Assembly: GCF_033568475.1 (NCBI RefSeq)
Contig: NC_133120.1
Span: forward strand, 84,276,151-84,340,150
DNA from: Henckelia pumila
Lineage: Eukaryota > Streptophyta > Magnoliopsida > Lamiales > Gesneriaceae
Direction of reading: 5' to 3'
DNA: 64,000 nt
Positions 11,871-23,310 of this stretch are shown here, one piece after another. The notes below the pieces were generated by a model. It was not told where the DNA came from and searched no databases. It worked only from the letters and a program-made list of their open reading frames with translations. Positions within the stretch are counted from its first letter, which is position 1; each line of letters starts with the position of its first letter. The position numbers and the translations under genes are program-made.

Positions 11871-12725
11871 AAACTTTAACATTAATTATTCTTAATTTAT
11901 ACATATATTTTATTGAGAGAACCGTAAATCTAATTTTTAGCCAAGGAATCTGCTTCTTGGACTTATAACGTATAGTTATTTTAATCTCAACTAGGTCACC
12001 AAATGGATACTTGTTTGCTTTCTCGCATTCAAAGCTTTTAAACTTTATTATTCATGAAACAAGAAATCTACACGGGAAAATTGCGAGTACAACTAATTTA
12101 TGTTATATGCAAAAATAAATAAATATTTTAATTATTTTAAAATTTTAAAATAAATATGAAATATGATAATTATAAAGATAGATAATAACTCAAATATGAA
12201 AGTATGACTATTTGTACATTATTATATAATAAGATAATAATTAAATGCATTACTTGTCTATGGCTACAGCGGCCCAAATTATTGGGCCTTCTCTTTGAAG
12301 GTATGTTCTTGGGTCGAAAATTATGTAGGAGGCCCATAATAAATGGGGGGTTGATAAAAGATGTCATTTACGTGGTAGACGAACCGGTTTGACTTTGAAC
12401 TCCATCCAGCTTCAGCTCAATTTTATCTGGTCACGAGATTGTCAGATTTAAATTATTTTTTATATATTTTTAAATAGTATATAAACCGAAAACTAACATT
12501 TAAAATGTGATAAATAGATATATATTATATTATAATTAATTTAACATGTAAAAGTTCGCGATCAAATCATGCAGCTTAAGTTAGTATGATCTCGACTCAT
12601 CGTCATCTCAACTCGCGAATATATTTATGAACTCACAGTGAACCTGTGATCAGTTTCGAGCTCGAGCTTTCAAATAGATACCGTAAACACTTTTTTGTTA
12701 CTTCTCTCCTGTGAAGTATATATAT
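9760..12725. other. Gene-free AT-rich intergenic region
   Basis: Upstream flank of the GDSL gene and beyond. It holds TA microsatellites (about 11454-11478 and 11833-11869), a poly-T run near 11044-11066, and the second copy of the dispersed repeat at 11205-11370. I see no coding region with codon structure or domain similarity. Confidence 0.6.
11205..11370. repeat. Second copy of the dispersed repeat
   Basis: Matches 8318-8520 in the same order: AAGATCCTACGGGTACTTC near the start, ATATTGATAAATATTTACTC in the middle, and AATAAGATGAAATTATCCC at the end. It is divergent and lacks recognisable ends. Confidence 0.4.
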
Positions 12726-12730
12726 ATATA

Positions 12731-13029
12731 GAAAAAACTGCAAATTTGGTCATGTATGTTTGTCACTTTGCGATTTTGGTCCTCTATGTTTTTATATTTC
12801 AGTTTTAGTCCTGCATGTTTTGATTTTTTGCAATTTCGTTTCTTTTTATTCGAAAATTCTTGCGTGGCACTCCACATCGGCACTGAATTGTAGCCAAGTC
12901 AGCGCCACGTCGAAAAAAGGACTAAAATTGCCAAAAAAATAAAGATAGCGGACTAAAACAAAAATCTAAAAATATGAAGAACTGAAATCGCAAAGTGACA
13001 AACATATAGGATCGAAAAAGCAATTTTCC
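12731..13029. mobile_element. Foldback (Mutator-like?) non-autonomous element
   Basis: The left arm (GTCATGTATGTTTGTCACTT, then GCGATTTTGGTCCTCTATG) is mirrored by the right arm (AAGTGACAAACATATAGGAT, preceded by GAACTGAAATCGC). The arms are roughly 100-120 bp, and the centre contains GCCACGTCG and GACGTGG-like text. This 'unit of tolerant TTTGGTCC/GGACTAAAA' plan is common in plant foldback MULE-type elements. No clear 9-bp target duplication was seen because both flanks are simple repeats. Confidence 0.6.
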
Positions 13030-13042
13030 CACACACACACAC

Positions 13043-13451
13043 GACTTGATCCCTCGCACCCTAAGGTGCGGGGAATCCGTGCACACCCGTGCTCAAAATA
13101 ATTCCGATTGACTTGAAATTTTTATAGTAGGAACATTTCAAAAATACGAATCCAACGATATATCATATGCTATAAATTTCAATCTCGATGGCCAAAATCG
13201 TGAATATGACCAAAAATTATAAATTTCAATCTCGATGGCTAAAATCGTGAATATGACCAAAAATTGCACATTTAACCCTATTTCCGGCCATCTTCACGAT
13301 TCCGGCCATCGAGATTGAAATTTGTAGCATGATATATCGTTGGATTCGTATTTTAAAAACAATCATAATGTAAAAATTTTAAGTCAATCGAAATTATTTT
13401 GAGCACGGGTGTGCACGGATTTCCCGCACCCTAGGGTGTGGGGATCAAGTC
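13043..13451. mobile_element. Foldback element with long inverted repeats
   Basis: Left end GACTTGATCCCTCGCACCCT is matched by the complement of the right end (GACTTGATCCCCACACCCTA). The arms run about 150 bp through CCGTGCACACCCGTGCTCAA. The centre has a direct duplication of about 47 bp (TTTCAATCTCGATGGCCAAA and TTTCAATCTCGATGGCTAAA). Target duplication not recognised. Confidence 0.7.
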
Positions 13452-13749
13452 TCATATATATATATATATATAAAAATAGAGAAATGCTATACGTACATCT
13501 TGGTTTATACATTTACTTAAAATTTCTCTCGTTACTACTCATAATAAGAAATAAATATCTAGTTGGCCGGTCAAAAAAAATTTTGTAATTATAATATATA
13601 AGTGAGGATGTAAATCAAGTGTACATCTAGCGTTACTGGTATAAGTATATGACTAAACTTACAAACACCGCGTATTCGACTCAACTAGATTCGTAACATA
13701 TAGCAACTACACACAAAGCCTCCTCCGATCAAATTTTTTCCAGATGAGC

Positions 13750-14082
13750 CTAATAAACCTTAAGTGATGCACCTTTCAAAGGCGTGATCTTGATTACCAA
13801 ACCCGGGAACACATCGTCCGGGTCATGAATATGCGGGTTCTCCTCGACGATATATGGATCCCCACACTTGTCGCTTATAGTTTGCAGCGTCTCCCCTTCC
13901 CTCACGACGTAGATTTCGTCGCATGGCCTCATGTCGTGCACCACCGGAGATTCCTGCGTCCAAAGGTCGCCTCCTCCGCTCGACTCACAGCTGCTCAATA
14001 TCAACATCAATGCAACCAACAACGTACCGTGCCACAAAATCGCCTCCGCAAATGCCATTGACTGAGAATTTGCTCCGGACAT
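13750..14082 (-). CDS. Small LysM-domain protein, 110 aa
   Basis: A single-exon gene starting MSGANSQSMA. Residues 13-31 form a hydrophobic segment (AILWHGTLLVALMLILSSC) that should act as signal peptide or membrane anchor. Residues about 57-101 form one LysM module (YVVREGETLQTISDKCGDPY, then IVEENPHIHDPDDVFPG), the fold that binds GlcNAc-containing glycans such as chitin or peptidoglycan. There is no kinase domain, so it is not a CERK/LYK receptor. It matches the short plant LysM proteins of the At5g62150 type, about 100 aa, whose role is not established. Two cysteines (54 and 73) bracket the module start. It is preceded by a TATA-like run about 115-125 bp upstream. Confidence 0.88.
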   Translation of the reverse strand: MSGANSQSMAFAEAILWHGTLLVALMLILSSCESSGGGDLWTQESPVVHDMRPCDEIYVVREGETLQTISDKCGDPYIVEENPHIHDPDDVFPGLVIKITPLKGASLKVY

Positions 14083-14193
14083 GGTTGGCTCTGAGATTGA
14101 ACTCAGAATATGTATGTATGTGTTTTTCTTGTGTTTTAATTTATTGTATAGATATTATCTCCGAGTGTTGAGCGTGGGGTTTATGGGGTGGTT

Positions 14194-14208
14194 GTATGTA
14201 TATATATG
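14194..14208 (-). promoter_or_regulatory. TATA-like element of the LysM gene
   Basis: The minus strand reads CATATATATACATAC about 115-125 bp upstream of the start codon at 14082. The position suits a core promoter with a 5' UTR of about 80-90 bases. This is inference from position. Confidence 0.5.
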
Positions 14209-14214
14209 TAGTGT

Positions 14215-15627
14215 GAGGAGGGAAGATGCGTCTTTTGACTTGGCTAATGGAAAAGATAATTGGCTAAATTCAACAACTTCATTAAGTGCGTTTGGTATCT
14301 GTCAATTTGAAGAATCCGACTGAACAATTAATGAGAAGAGAAGAAAATTTTGGGTGTTTGGCCAATAAATTTTGTTAAGTCGACGTTGTTAAGTTAAAAT
14401 TTTATATCGATTTTTTTTAAAAAAAAATAATTATTCTAATTTTGTTGAAGTTTTAAAATTAGAGTTTTCAAATTCTGAATCACACTATAAGTGGCTCAAA
14501 AAATTTTGTAATTTCTTTATTGGAGTTCTAGTGGCCAATAACAATCGAGTGGTATACAAGTGTCGAGCTTTGCATATGCATATCCTTTTTTGCATCAAAG
14601 ATTGGATATTTTCGGGTAATGCGCAAAAACATTTTTGGGCGACTTTTTATTACGACAAGGAGTAAAACTTAGGTTTAAGGAATTTTGATTGTAAGCATGC
14701 AGTACTTGATGAGCTTATTGGTTTGAATTCAGTCTACATATGCAAGTGAAGAATTGAAGAAATTTACGCCCAAAATTGTTGGGGTAGCTGGGTGATTTAA
14801 CGTATTTCAAAAAATAAAATGAATTTCTTTATATATAAAAAAAATTATACTTAAAATATTAAGATAATCTCGTTATCTTGAGAAAAACCTTGATTATGGC
14901 CATCTCTGTTTATCTAAGCTATATTTGACTTCAATGTATCTTAATTAGTGTACTTAGTAAATAGGTCGAGTATGTGTCCTGATTCTTGATTTTTTCAAAT
15001 CCCCTACCTTCTGACTTAAGATTTCTTATTCGAGCCTTGAGAATTAAAATTGGAAGAGGTCAAACCCGTTGACTAATGTTAAACTTTACTTTATTCGTCA
15101 GCTTAGATACAGGTAGGGGACTGGTGGAACAAATAATTAAATCAATATGGGTCAAAAGTTAAAATCTTATTTGCATTAAATGAAAGTGCATCTCTTATAT
15201 CTCGATTATGTATTCTTCCAGTCTCCAAACAAATAATTAAAAATCTTCATTGGTTCCCTTCCCCGAGAACTATATTCATTCTGGAGTTTTGGCCAAAAAA
15301 AAAAAAAAGGAAACTGCTTGATTGAATTGTGATCCTATCATCTTACAAACTAGGATGTTGGAGGTTCGGTTCCGATGGTCTCGATACACATTAGCATGAG
15401 ATTAAAGTAAAGTAAATTCGATGCCATGTTTTAGCTGTTTTAAATAAAACAAGTCGTTTTACTTACATAGTCTACATTGGCATGAATGTACAATATTTAC
15501 GAGAACTAGTATTACAGGAAACTTGATACAGGAAATGTTTGGGAGATATTTTCACTTCAACCTAAACGTGATACAGGAAACTTGCCCTCTAATGTTAAAA
15601 AACAATACAGGCCAAAAATCCCGAGTC
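14215..15627. other. Intergenic region between RCE1 3' end and LysM promoter
   Basis: AT-rich, with no supportable gene, no RNA gene and no clear terminal repeats. The right end should include the 3' UTR of the RCE1 gene. Confidence 0.55.
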
Positions 15628-18600
15628 TTAGCTCCAACTACAGTATCTATGCCAACACTTGCAATCCCCTGTTATATTGTTATACAAAAGGGGATTCGTT
15701 AATGGGAAAAGTAGCCACAAGAATCCCAGCATCCCCGCTACAAATGCCACACTCACCATCCCTGGAAGAAAGAAAAGCAAGCCAATTCGACGTGAACACA
15801 AAACGACCAACACTTGGGAAAGATAAACCCTTGCATACATTAAGACTGCACTCGAAGGAATAAACTTTCGAATTTCAAGTAATACAGTCGCCCGCTGAGG
15901 TATAAGACCAATATCACAAAAACAGGTTTGGTTTGTACTCGAGTTTTGTCATCGATTCATTGCACTTGTAGAGAAATCCAAAATAAAGAATTTACTTCAT
16001 AAAAGTTGGCAACAACCAGAGTGAAACATACCAGATCTACGTGAAAACATTGCAGGCAAACCCATGAAGTTGCAAAAGATATGAGCAATTAATGGAGCAG
16101 ATAAATGTCCTGCCATTAGTAAAATATTACGATGCATTAATAATGCCAAGTAGTAGTTGAATGAAATATGGGAATGTAATGTGATGCACCCCAGGCAATC
16201 TCATTCAGGAAGGACGACTCACCAGTGCGAATAAGAAGAAAGGATGCATAAGCCCCAAATATGACAGTGTAGCCTAGTTGGAAACCTGAACATGTGATAC
16301 GTGTAACAAGAAACTGCAATTACTAAAATATATCTTCAAAAATGGAAACTCAAAACCTAAAAATCAGAAGGATGATAATATAAACCCTCATCCAATCCAA
16401 CTGGATTACCTTATACCTCTACTGCTGAAAACTCGCCTAAGATTATGAAACAAGATACATCTACATTAATGCAATTGGCTACAGTACAACCATTTCATAA
16501 AAATCCAAAACTCAATGTAAGACTCATCCTTTATCACTCTGCCAGGTCAGTTACTTGATTTCACGCATCAGCAATATCAAAGCAAATTAGACAATATTTT
16601 ACCTACAACCGAACAAGCTTTGAGAAAGGTATAGTCTTCACGGACATAGAACTCCAAAAAGTGGTTTAAATGAGCTGCAAACAAAAAAAATTCAAACTTT
16701 TATTTACTTTGTTATAAACAACAAACACAGACAATTGGAATCTTGCAATGTGTATAAATGCAATAAATATTGGAGGGAGGATATAAGTGAACAATGAGCC
16801 TGACCGCCTACGCCATGCCCAGTAGCACAGTACACCCACCCCACCAACTTCCATAAGCCAGCCAAGTGCTCCAGGGAAAGAAAGATGAAGAATTTTGATA
16901 AAGAGCTCGTAGTAATAGCAGCATAATTTAGATCGGGCCAAGACATTGGGGTCAAGACAAGTAAGTGTTATCACTGAAGACATTTCCCCTTCATAGCACC
17001 CCTTTACTCCACAATCTTGAACCCTACTTTCGGAATATACAAATCTTGATCAAGAAGGTGCAAGAATATGCTGATATGAACTTCATACATTTACCTAAAC
17101 TGAAAAAAGTAGGGCAGAGGAATATGACAACAGAAGTGCTGAATCCTCCACAAAGTAACAAAGGAATCATGCAAGCTCTGAACACCAATTCTTCCGTCAG
17201 TGGTGCCTATTCAAAGGAGGAGCAATATCAAAGTTTTAGCATAGCCAAAATCGAGAGTACCGTAAAGCTTTCTTCTATGCAAGGAGATAGACCACAGCTC
17301 TGCTTTGGTTATCATCTATCAGATCCTCAAGAAGCTCTTGACTTATGTGATCCGGGGGTGGGTTCTTAAAAAACTGTTAATTTGAGCCACATGCCGCCTC
17401 TTTTATCTCTCAATAAATAACTCCACAGAGATCCATAAAACTTCTTGAAATACCTTTAGGCTTTAACCTACATATACGCTCAATTCATGACTCTCGGCTC
17501 TGTAGGCTGTAGCCATTAGATCGATGTCCTCTTACACCTTTCCAGAGTTCAGCGAAATAAGCAGGAAAAATTGAAATTAACACTGAAATGATGTTCATAA
17601 TCTAGAACTTATTTACCCTTTGAATTGTTTGACAATGAGCACAATCTACTAAATTCTAGATGCAATTGAATAAAATACATATAAATTGGTCCTTTTTTTT
17701 ATCACAAGACTCAGATCTGTCATAGGGCCACAGCACTCACCAATCTTTAGAAGTGCTAAGCAGCGAGAGTATATTACTTATTAGTGTACAAAACATAAGA
17801 AGTGAGAGAAAAATATGAACATGAAACTATTAGATGTAAAAAAGAAAAAAAAACAGCAATATTCCCAAACATGATAAGCTAGTGGAAAAATACGGCATTC
17901 AGACACACAGAAAATATGCAAACAAGGACACTAACCACGAAATAGTTACGCAAGGATGAAATACTGTAGACCATTGGAATTGCTTGATTGATGAACCTTT
18001 GAAGAAAGTTTTTGCAAAAAAGTGACGGATTTCCACCAGCATTCAAATATTCATTCCTTGCTTCGAGTACTGAAAAAAGATTCCGCACAAAAGACCCCAT
18101 GTACATGCAGGAAGTCAGTGAAATGGGGTAGATCAAAGTTTGCCACTGTACAAACATAAAATTGCATTAAGTAATCAGTCACTCTTTTCAATCTGCACAT
18201 CACAGAAGCGAATAAATCGCTAAATAGTACTATACCCAAAACTATTGAGTTGTGTTAACATCAAATATTGTTTTTCAATTAAATTACTCACGGCGTGATC
18301 CAGCCTGATGCCATAAACACCAAATAGAAGTGATGCATCCCACTTCCTTATCTATTAACAAGAAAAGGAGGTAATAAGATAACAATTCAAGAACATACTT
18401 GCTCATGAGCTAGCAGACTGCCATAACGGTTATTAAAATATAAAACTACATCACCTCCTACTCAACGTGGTTTCACAATCAGGAGGTCAAAAGCTCGAAA
18501 CTTGGGGGCAAAAATTCCATACATTTCTTAAAGTTAGTTTTAGACCTTTATTACCTAATATGTCCGACCAACTTGTAATGTCTGACCAACTTATCTGTTC

Positions 18601-19099
18601 ACATAATCTTCCCGTCTTTAGTTTGTTAAACTAAAGTACAAAAAACATTCTCATTTCCACGAATATTGTATAAGAAGGGTCAACCGCCGCAAAGAAGTGT
18701 TCACCAGGCATATGTATACCAAAAGCCACCGCCAATTCATTTCAAGTAGAAATTCAAGAAGCAATTCATCGATTATAGTCGCAGATTCCGAACCCTAACA
18801 ACACATTCTTCAAAACCATTGAGCTGCACAGGTTTTCTATCAATTAATTGAGGGAACAGAGGTAGAAGGCTCACAGGGAGGACGAGGGAGCAATAAACGA
18901 GACATACGACTGAGGAAACTGCTGCGCATACGAAACGTCGCACCATAAAGGATTTGAAAGAGGTTGGCTGAGGTAGTCGAAGAATCAGCGTAGGAGAGTA
19001 GAGAATCGCCACGTAAAACACAGCCATCGCCGTGCACGCAGCCACCGCCCCTGACTTTGTGAGGCCATTACCCACGCCATCGTAGCTGTGGTGTTCCAT
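15628..19099 (-). CDS. RCE1: CAAX prenyl protease 2 (RCE1/FACE2), eight exons, 317 aa
   Basis: Exons on the minus strand are 19099-18875, 18351-18292, 18145-17936, 17206-17095, 16674-16603, 16285-16223, 16109-16032 and 15761-15628. All junctions are GT-AG and the phases (0,0,0,1,1,1,1) close. This is the ER-membrane type II CAAX endoprotease that removes the last three residues of prenylated CAAX proteins. Catalytic motifs are present: APLTEELVFR with Glu170-Glu171 and Arg175, FFSLAHLNH with His204, and HIFCN with His257 and Asn261. Several hydrophobic segments span the protein, and the C-terminus ends CWHRYCSWS, close to Arabidopsis FACE2 (about 311 aa). An upstream in-frame ATG at 19219 would add 40 residues. 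I prefer 19099 because the protein length fits and promoter-like TGGGCC lies right beside 19219. Confidence 0.95.
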
Positions 19100-19219
19100 C
19101 GTCGCCGTCGTATTGCCGTCTACGGGATCCACGGGCGACAAATGCACCGATGAGTGTCTGAAGCTTGTAGGTGCAGCGGACTGTTCATTGACTTGGAGAT
19201 GGGCTTGATATCGCTTCAT

Positions 19220-19283
19220 TGGGCCAGAATAAATCGATTTGGTTGAATTTATTTACTTTAATTGGTCCGTCCTGTGAGGCCCA
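19220..19283. promoter_or_regulatory. Site II-type (TGGGCC/GGCCCA) motifs upstream of RCE1
   Basis: TGGGCC at 19220-19225 and GGCCCA at 19278-19283 lie 120-185 bp upstream of the chosen RCE1 start. Such elements are typical of proximal promoters of broadly expressed plant genes. They suggest that transcription starts between them and 19099. Confidence 0.5.
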
Positions 19284-19289
19284 ATAGAG

Positions 19290-21020
19290 CAATCAATGTA
19301 GTGAAGCCGAATTCTCCTTTTCTTTTTAAACTCACTTCAAACTTATATAACAAATAAATATCTCATCACTTATCCACGATGGTCATCATATCTTAATCAA
19401 CATCATCTGATCTATTGAATTTTCAAATATTTTATTTTGATCCAAACTGTTGTAGACTTGTAGTTATTAATTTTTTTAACCAACTCGAATTATAAAAAAA
19501 ATTGTTACACTTAATAATATATATATATATATATATATTTCATCTCTCAATGTCAATGTCGACCCAGCAGAGTGCTTCGCTGCACCCGCATTGCGCGTGT
19601 TATATAACAATCTTTGCATTGCGCATGTTATATAAGTATATAACATCATGATCAGAAACTGTTTTCCACAAAAGATAGCCCCATACAACAAATTGCACAA
19701 GAAAATGTACCAATGCATTCAACGGCTATGATCCGTGGATGAAAATATGCAGGCCCTTCCCAAAGGATATCAATATGGTGGTCGAATGGGATCTTTCGAC
19801 CCTACCTATTGGATATTACTTCATGGATGGTGTGTAATTATTTTATTGGTCCAATCATGTGGACTTCACAAAAATTATGTAGGGCCCACAAGATTTAAAA
19901 CAAATCACATCACTACACACCACCCATAGAGGCATATGACTGAGTTCGAAATTTAATGTTGCTTGAGTAATAACTAATAAGTAACCCTTTAAAAGGCGGC
20001 ACAATGTACCATATTCGATATTTCTCAATTACAGACAAATGTCACTTGATTGATTTTTCTTTTTCAATAATTTATTTAAATTTATTATCTATTTCTATTA
20101 CATATATAAATATGTGAGTTGAATTGTAAATTTAGTCATATGCCCTTCTCTCATTAATGTCTTCAATTTAATGTGTTCTTTGTTTTCTATTACATATATA
20201 AATATGTGAGTTAAATTGTAAATTTACTCTTATGTTCTTCTCTCATTAATGTATTCAATTTAATGTGTTCTTTGTTTTATTATATATCTATTATCTATCT
20301 ATTACATGTATATTAATTTCAGTTAAAACATGATGTGAAAAATTATGGCTTGACATTTCTATTCTAAGCAGAAAAACCAAGATCATACAGGTATCCTTGA
20401 AACTTCGACAATCTCAATACCCAATACTGCACGGGACATACCATTTATCTGTAATTCACCATTCTCGAAATTCAAAGAGAGAAGAGTTGACTTGCGGATT
20501 TTGATTGGTTAAAATCAGTGGACCCCACATTGGGATTACACGTCGCCCGCTGGGTAGTACCCCGCGGGTGGCATGAACAAACCGTGAATGCGAGTCACTA
20601 GGTTTAATTGATATAGCCAAAGCCTGTTTCTCTGTCAGAAAAAATTTAAGCTGTATAAACTATCTGAAGTTTAGGACTCTGTTATGATTTCCAGCTATCA
20701 CAAGCAAAGTAGATTGCCACCTTCCGAATCCATTACACCCCATTTCTTTGGAAAAAGTTTTGGATCCCATGGAGTCCAAGGATGAGTGCAAATGACATGG
20801 AAATGAAGAATTATTTATCAGCGTAATGAAAGCAGTGCAATTCACAATTCAAGAATGTATAGACAAAAAATAGTAGCACATACAAACATAGCCTTAACTT
20901 TAATACAAAGAATGCAATCAGTTTATATCGCTCTCAAGTCCAATAATTTTCACGGAAAGACCAAACTGAGGGCATTATGAAGAATCCACTCTTGACATCA
21001 AACTCCTGTGCGATAAAAAT
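19290..21020. other. Intergenic region between RCE1 and the F-box gene
   Basis: No gene is supported. It contains a short TA run (about 19516-19540), two near copies of GTTATATAA text around 19598-19640, and the 92-bp tandem duplication listed separately. The right part should hold the F-box gene's 3' UTR. Confidence 0.55.
20095..20278. repeat. Two-copy 92-bp tandem repeat
   Basis: CTATTACATATATAAATATG starts at 20095 and again at 20187, and the two copies stay aligned to TTTAATGTGTTCTTTGTTTT with only a few differences. A local duplication without coding content. Confidence 0.85.
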
Positions 21021-22280
21021 CTACTCATATTCAAATTGAACCTCTATGTGTAGGTATTTCCGCATAAGTTTTACGATAGATGAGGTAAAGTTGGCTAACA
21101 TGTTGCACTCTTCATGGGTTTTGGTCTCTGACACGACCCCATGGATGACCAACTTTCTGAGATGAGGGCATTTTTCAAGAAGTCCCGAAACCCACATTGT
21201 AAAGAGGTCGGTTATCACCGTCCACCCAAGTTCCAACAAAATCACATTATCTAAAACAAACGAACCTTGCAAACCATACTGCACCGCTGCATCTTTAAGA
21301 TCATAGTTCAGGGATAGATGATTCAGTGAGGGAAAACACGAAGAAATAGTCTCCATATCAACAATCTCATCCTCATCATCAAATACAACACCCCAAAGTC
21401 TAAGTTTTTTCAACTTCGATGACCGTGAGATCATGTGGTGAAACTTTGCCCACATGATTGTGAAATTGCTCACATCCACAACCTCGAGATTCTCAGCATT
21501 CTCACCAATATCAAGATGAATTACACTGACATCATCAATCTTTAAGAATTTCAACATCCCTTTGCCGACGAGCTCGAAAACTTCGAGAGTACAATCTTTC
21601 AAGTGCAACTTCTCTAAGCTGTCAGCTTCCAGTATAAATTTATCCAAGCTGATCGCCTCAACAAAAATATCCTTTAACGAGTTACTACTTAGGTCCATTG
21701 TTGCTTGCAGATCAGACATGACAATATCGAGATTAATTAGGGTCAAGGATTCAATCTTGGGACAAATGGTAAGAAGAAGACTCAGATCCAAAGCCGATAT
21801 ACTGACATAACTCAGAGAAAGAGATCGCAGGCAGGGTAACTTCTGATAACTCGGTTCAACTCCAGTAATAGTATTGTGAGACAAAGCCAACATTTCAAGC
21901 TTCTGCCTACCACATTTTTCGAGAATGTTAATGTTGGGAGTTGTCCTTACATTATATCGTAAGTGGCGCAATGTTTCTCTAGTGTACATGAGCCATGCAA
22001 TAACAGGGGCAGCTGAGAATTCATCCACATCATCCATAATGATCGAAAGGGACTGCAGTCCATTGGTTTGGAGAATTGTTTGAGTAATAAGTATCTCAAG
22101 TCTAGTAGTGGAAAATTCATGATACAAAGGCCAGTCACTTGAATCAAACGAAAGTGCATGGAGATGATTCCTCCAAGCCTCTTGCCATTTCCGGCAAGTC
22201 GCAGATGCAATTACAACATCCCGAGCAGTCCCAAGCTGTGATAATATGTTCCCAACGACCTCAACAGGAAGAAACTCCAT
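21021..22280 (-). CDS. F-box/LRR protein (At1g67190-like), 419 aa
   Basis: A single open exon. Residues 1-45 are an F-box (MEFLPVEVVGNILSQLGTAR, then DVVIASATCRKWQEAW), the part that binds SKP1 in SCF ubiquitin ligases. The remainder is a run of leucine-rich, RNI-like repeats (e.g. LEMLALSHNTITGVEP, LRSLSLSYVSISALDL, IESLTLINLDI, LEKLHLKDCTLEVFEL, LNHLSLNYDLKDAAV), which normally form the substrate-binding solenoid. Length and the N-terminal wording match the plant F-box/LRR protein At1g67190 from memory. It is likely nuclear or cytosolic; the target protein cannot be inferred. A probable 5' UTR exon with a GT-AG intron lies upstream. Confidence 0.92.
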   Translation of the reverse strand: MEFLPVEVVGNILSQLGTARDVVIASATCRKWQEAWRNHLHALSFDSSDWPLYHEFSTTRLEILITQTILQTNGLQSLSIIMDDVDEFSAAPVIAWLMYTRETLRHLRYNVRTTPNINILEKCGRQKLEMLALSHNTITGVEPSYQKLPCLRSLSLSYVSISALDLSLLLTICPKIESLTLINLDIVMSDLQATMDLSSNSLKDIFVEAISLDKFILEADSLEKLHLKDCTLEVFELVGKGMLKFLKIDDVSVIHLDIGENAENLEVVDVSNFTIMWAKFHHMISRSSKLKKLRLWGVVFDDEDEIVDMETISSCFPSLNHLSLNYDLKDAAVQYGLQGSFVLDNVILLELGWTVITDLFTMWVSGLLEKCPHLRKLVIHGVVSETKTHEECNMLANFTSSIVKLMRKYLHIEVQFEYE

Positions 22281-22824
22281 GTGAAATCAAATAAGCAAGA
22301 GTAAAACTGAGAAAGTCTATATTATACCGAACTCAATCAAATGGCTGAACTTTTAAGGCGTGGGCCTAATTAACCAAATACAGAAAATAAGTAATCAGGT
22401 TTTTCAACCCTAGCATCAAACCAAAACTCACAATAGTCTGCCTCAACTTCCTGTATTGCTCGAAGCCAAAGCCAACTGGTCGGGCATTCAAACTCAATCA
22501 ATATTTTCGAGCAAGTTCAGAATATTTGATCTGCACCAAGTAATTTCCAATAAATTATCCTAGACTCTGATTATTCCCGAAAAAAGATTAATTATCCAAT
22601 TTCAACCAAAACAACAATAAAGCACAGCATCAGAAGCCCCTTGTCTCCTGAACCAAAGGCATAAATTTTCATCGCCCAATCAAATAGAAGCCGTCAATTT
22701 TCCCCGACTTTAATCCTGAATCATAGGTTCAAGAAATTACGCAAATACCAGCATAGCCCTTATTTCTATCAATGAATCAGGAATAATTACGATTAAATAA
22801 ATAAATGAAACGGGGGTCAGTTAC

Positions 22825-23000
22825 CAGAAGAATCAAATGCCGATACAACAGATCCGGAGGCCGAATAAAATCGAGCAATCTTGTGAATATGGTATCGAAA
22901 ATTACAAGTATTTCAAGAATCAAAAAGCATCGATTTCCCGTGAAAGGGAGGAGAAAGGAAGAAAAGGGTGGAAGGGCAGGAATCTGATTCGCTGGATGGT
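22825..23000 (-). other. Probable 5' UTR exon and intron of the F-box gene
   Basis: A pyrimidine-rich, gene-like block on the minus strand (CTTTTCTTCCTTTCTCCTCC) ends in TTCTG followed by GTAACTGA (donor at 22824-22823). An acceptor TTTCTCAG lies at 22308-22307, 27 bp before the ATG. A 5' UTR intron of about 518 bp would fit. The upstream limit is not defined by sequence. Confidence 0.45.
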
Positions 23001-23310
23001 GGGGGCTGGGTTGGAATTTGGAAATGGTCAAGCTTTTTTCTTGCGAGGGTATCGTATTTCAAACTGTGAATAAAAATACACGCAGTCACGGTGTATACGT
23101 GCATACTGGTGTACGTCACACAACGGAGCCGGTCGGGCTGTCACATCCAACAATCGGTTTACATCGATGTTTTTCACGTATGTCCGATCCGATCAAATGG
23201 TGGATTGTGGTAACATAGAGGCCAACCGTCACTAATTCACTTAATTTAACAAACAAATAGTTACGTTTGTAGGTTTAACTCGTCCCACCTATCAAACGAT
23301 GAATCGTAAT

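Noticed and set aside
16965-17369. Plus-strand open frame of 134 codons
   Set aside because: Antisense to RCE1 exon 4, which has the catalytic TEELVFR motif and correct splice sites; the plus-strand protein has no similarity I recognise.
19735-19929. Plus-strand open frame of 64 codons starting MDENMQALPKGYQYGG
   Set aside because: No domain, no splice continuation and no promoter-like context; probably chance.
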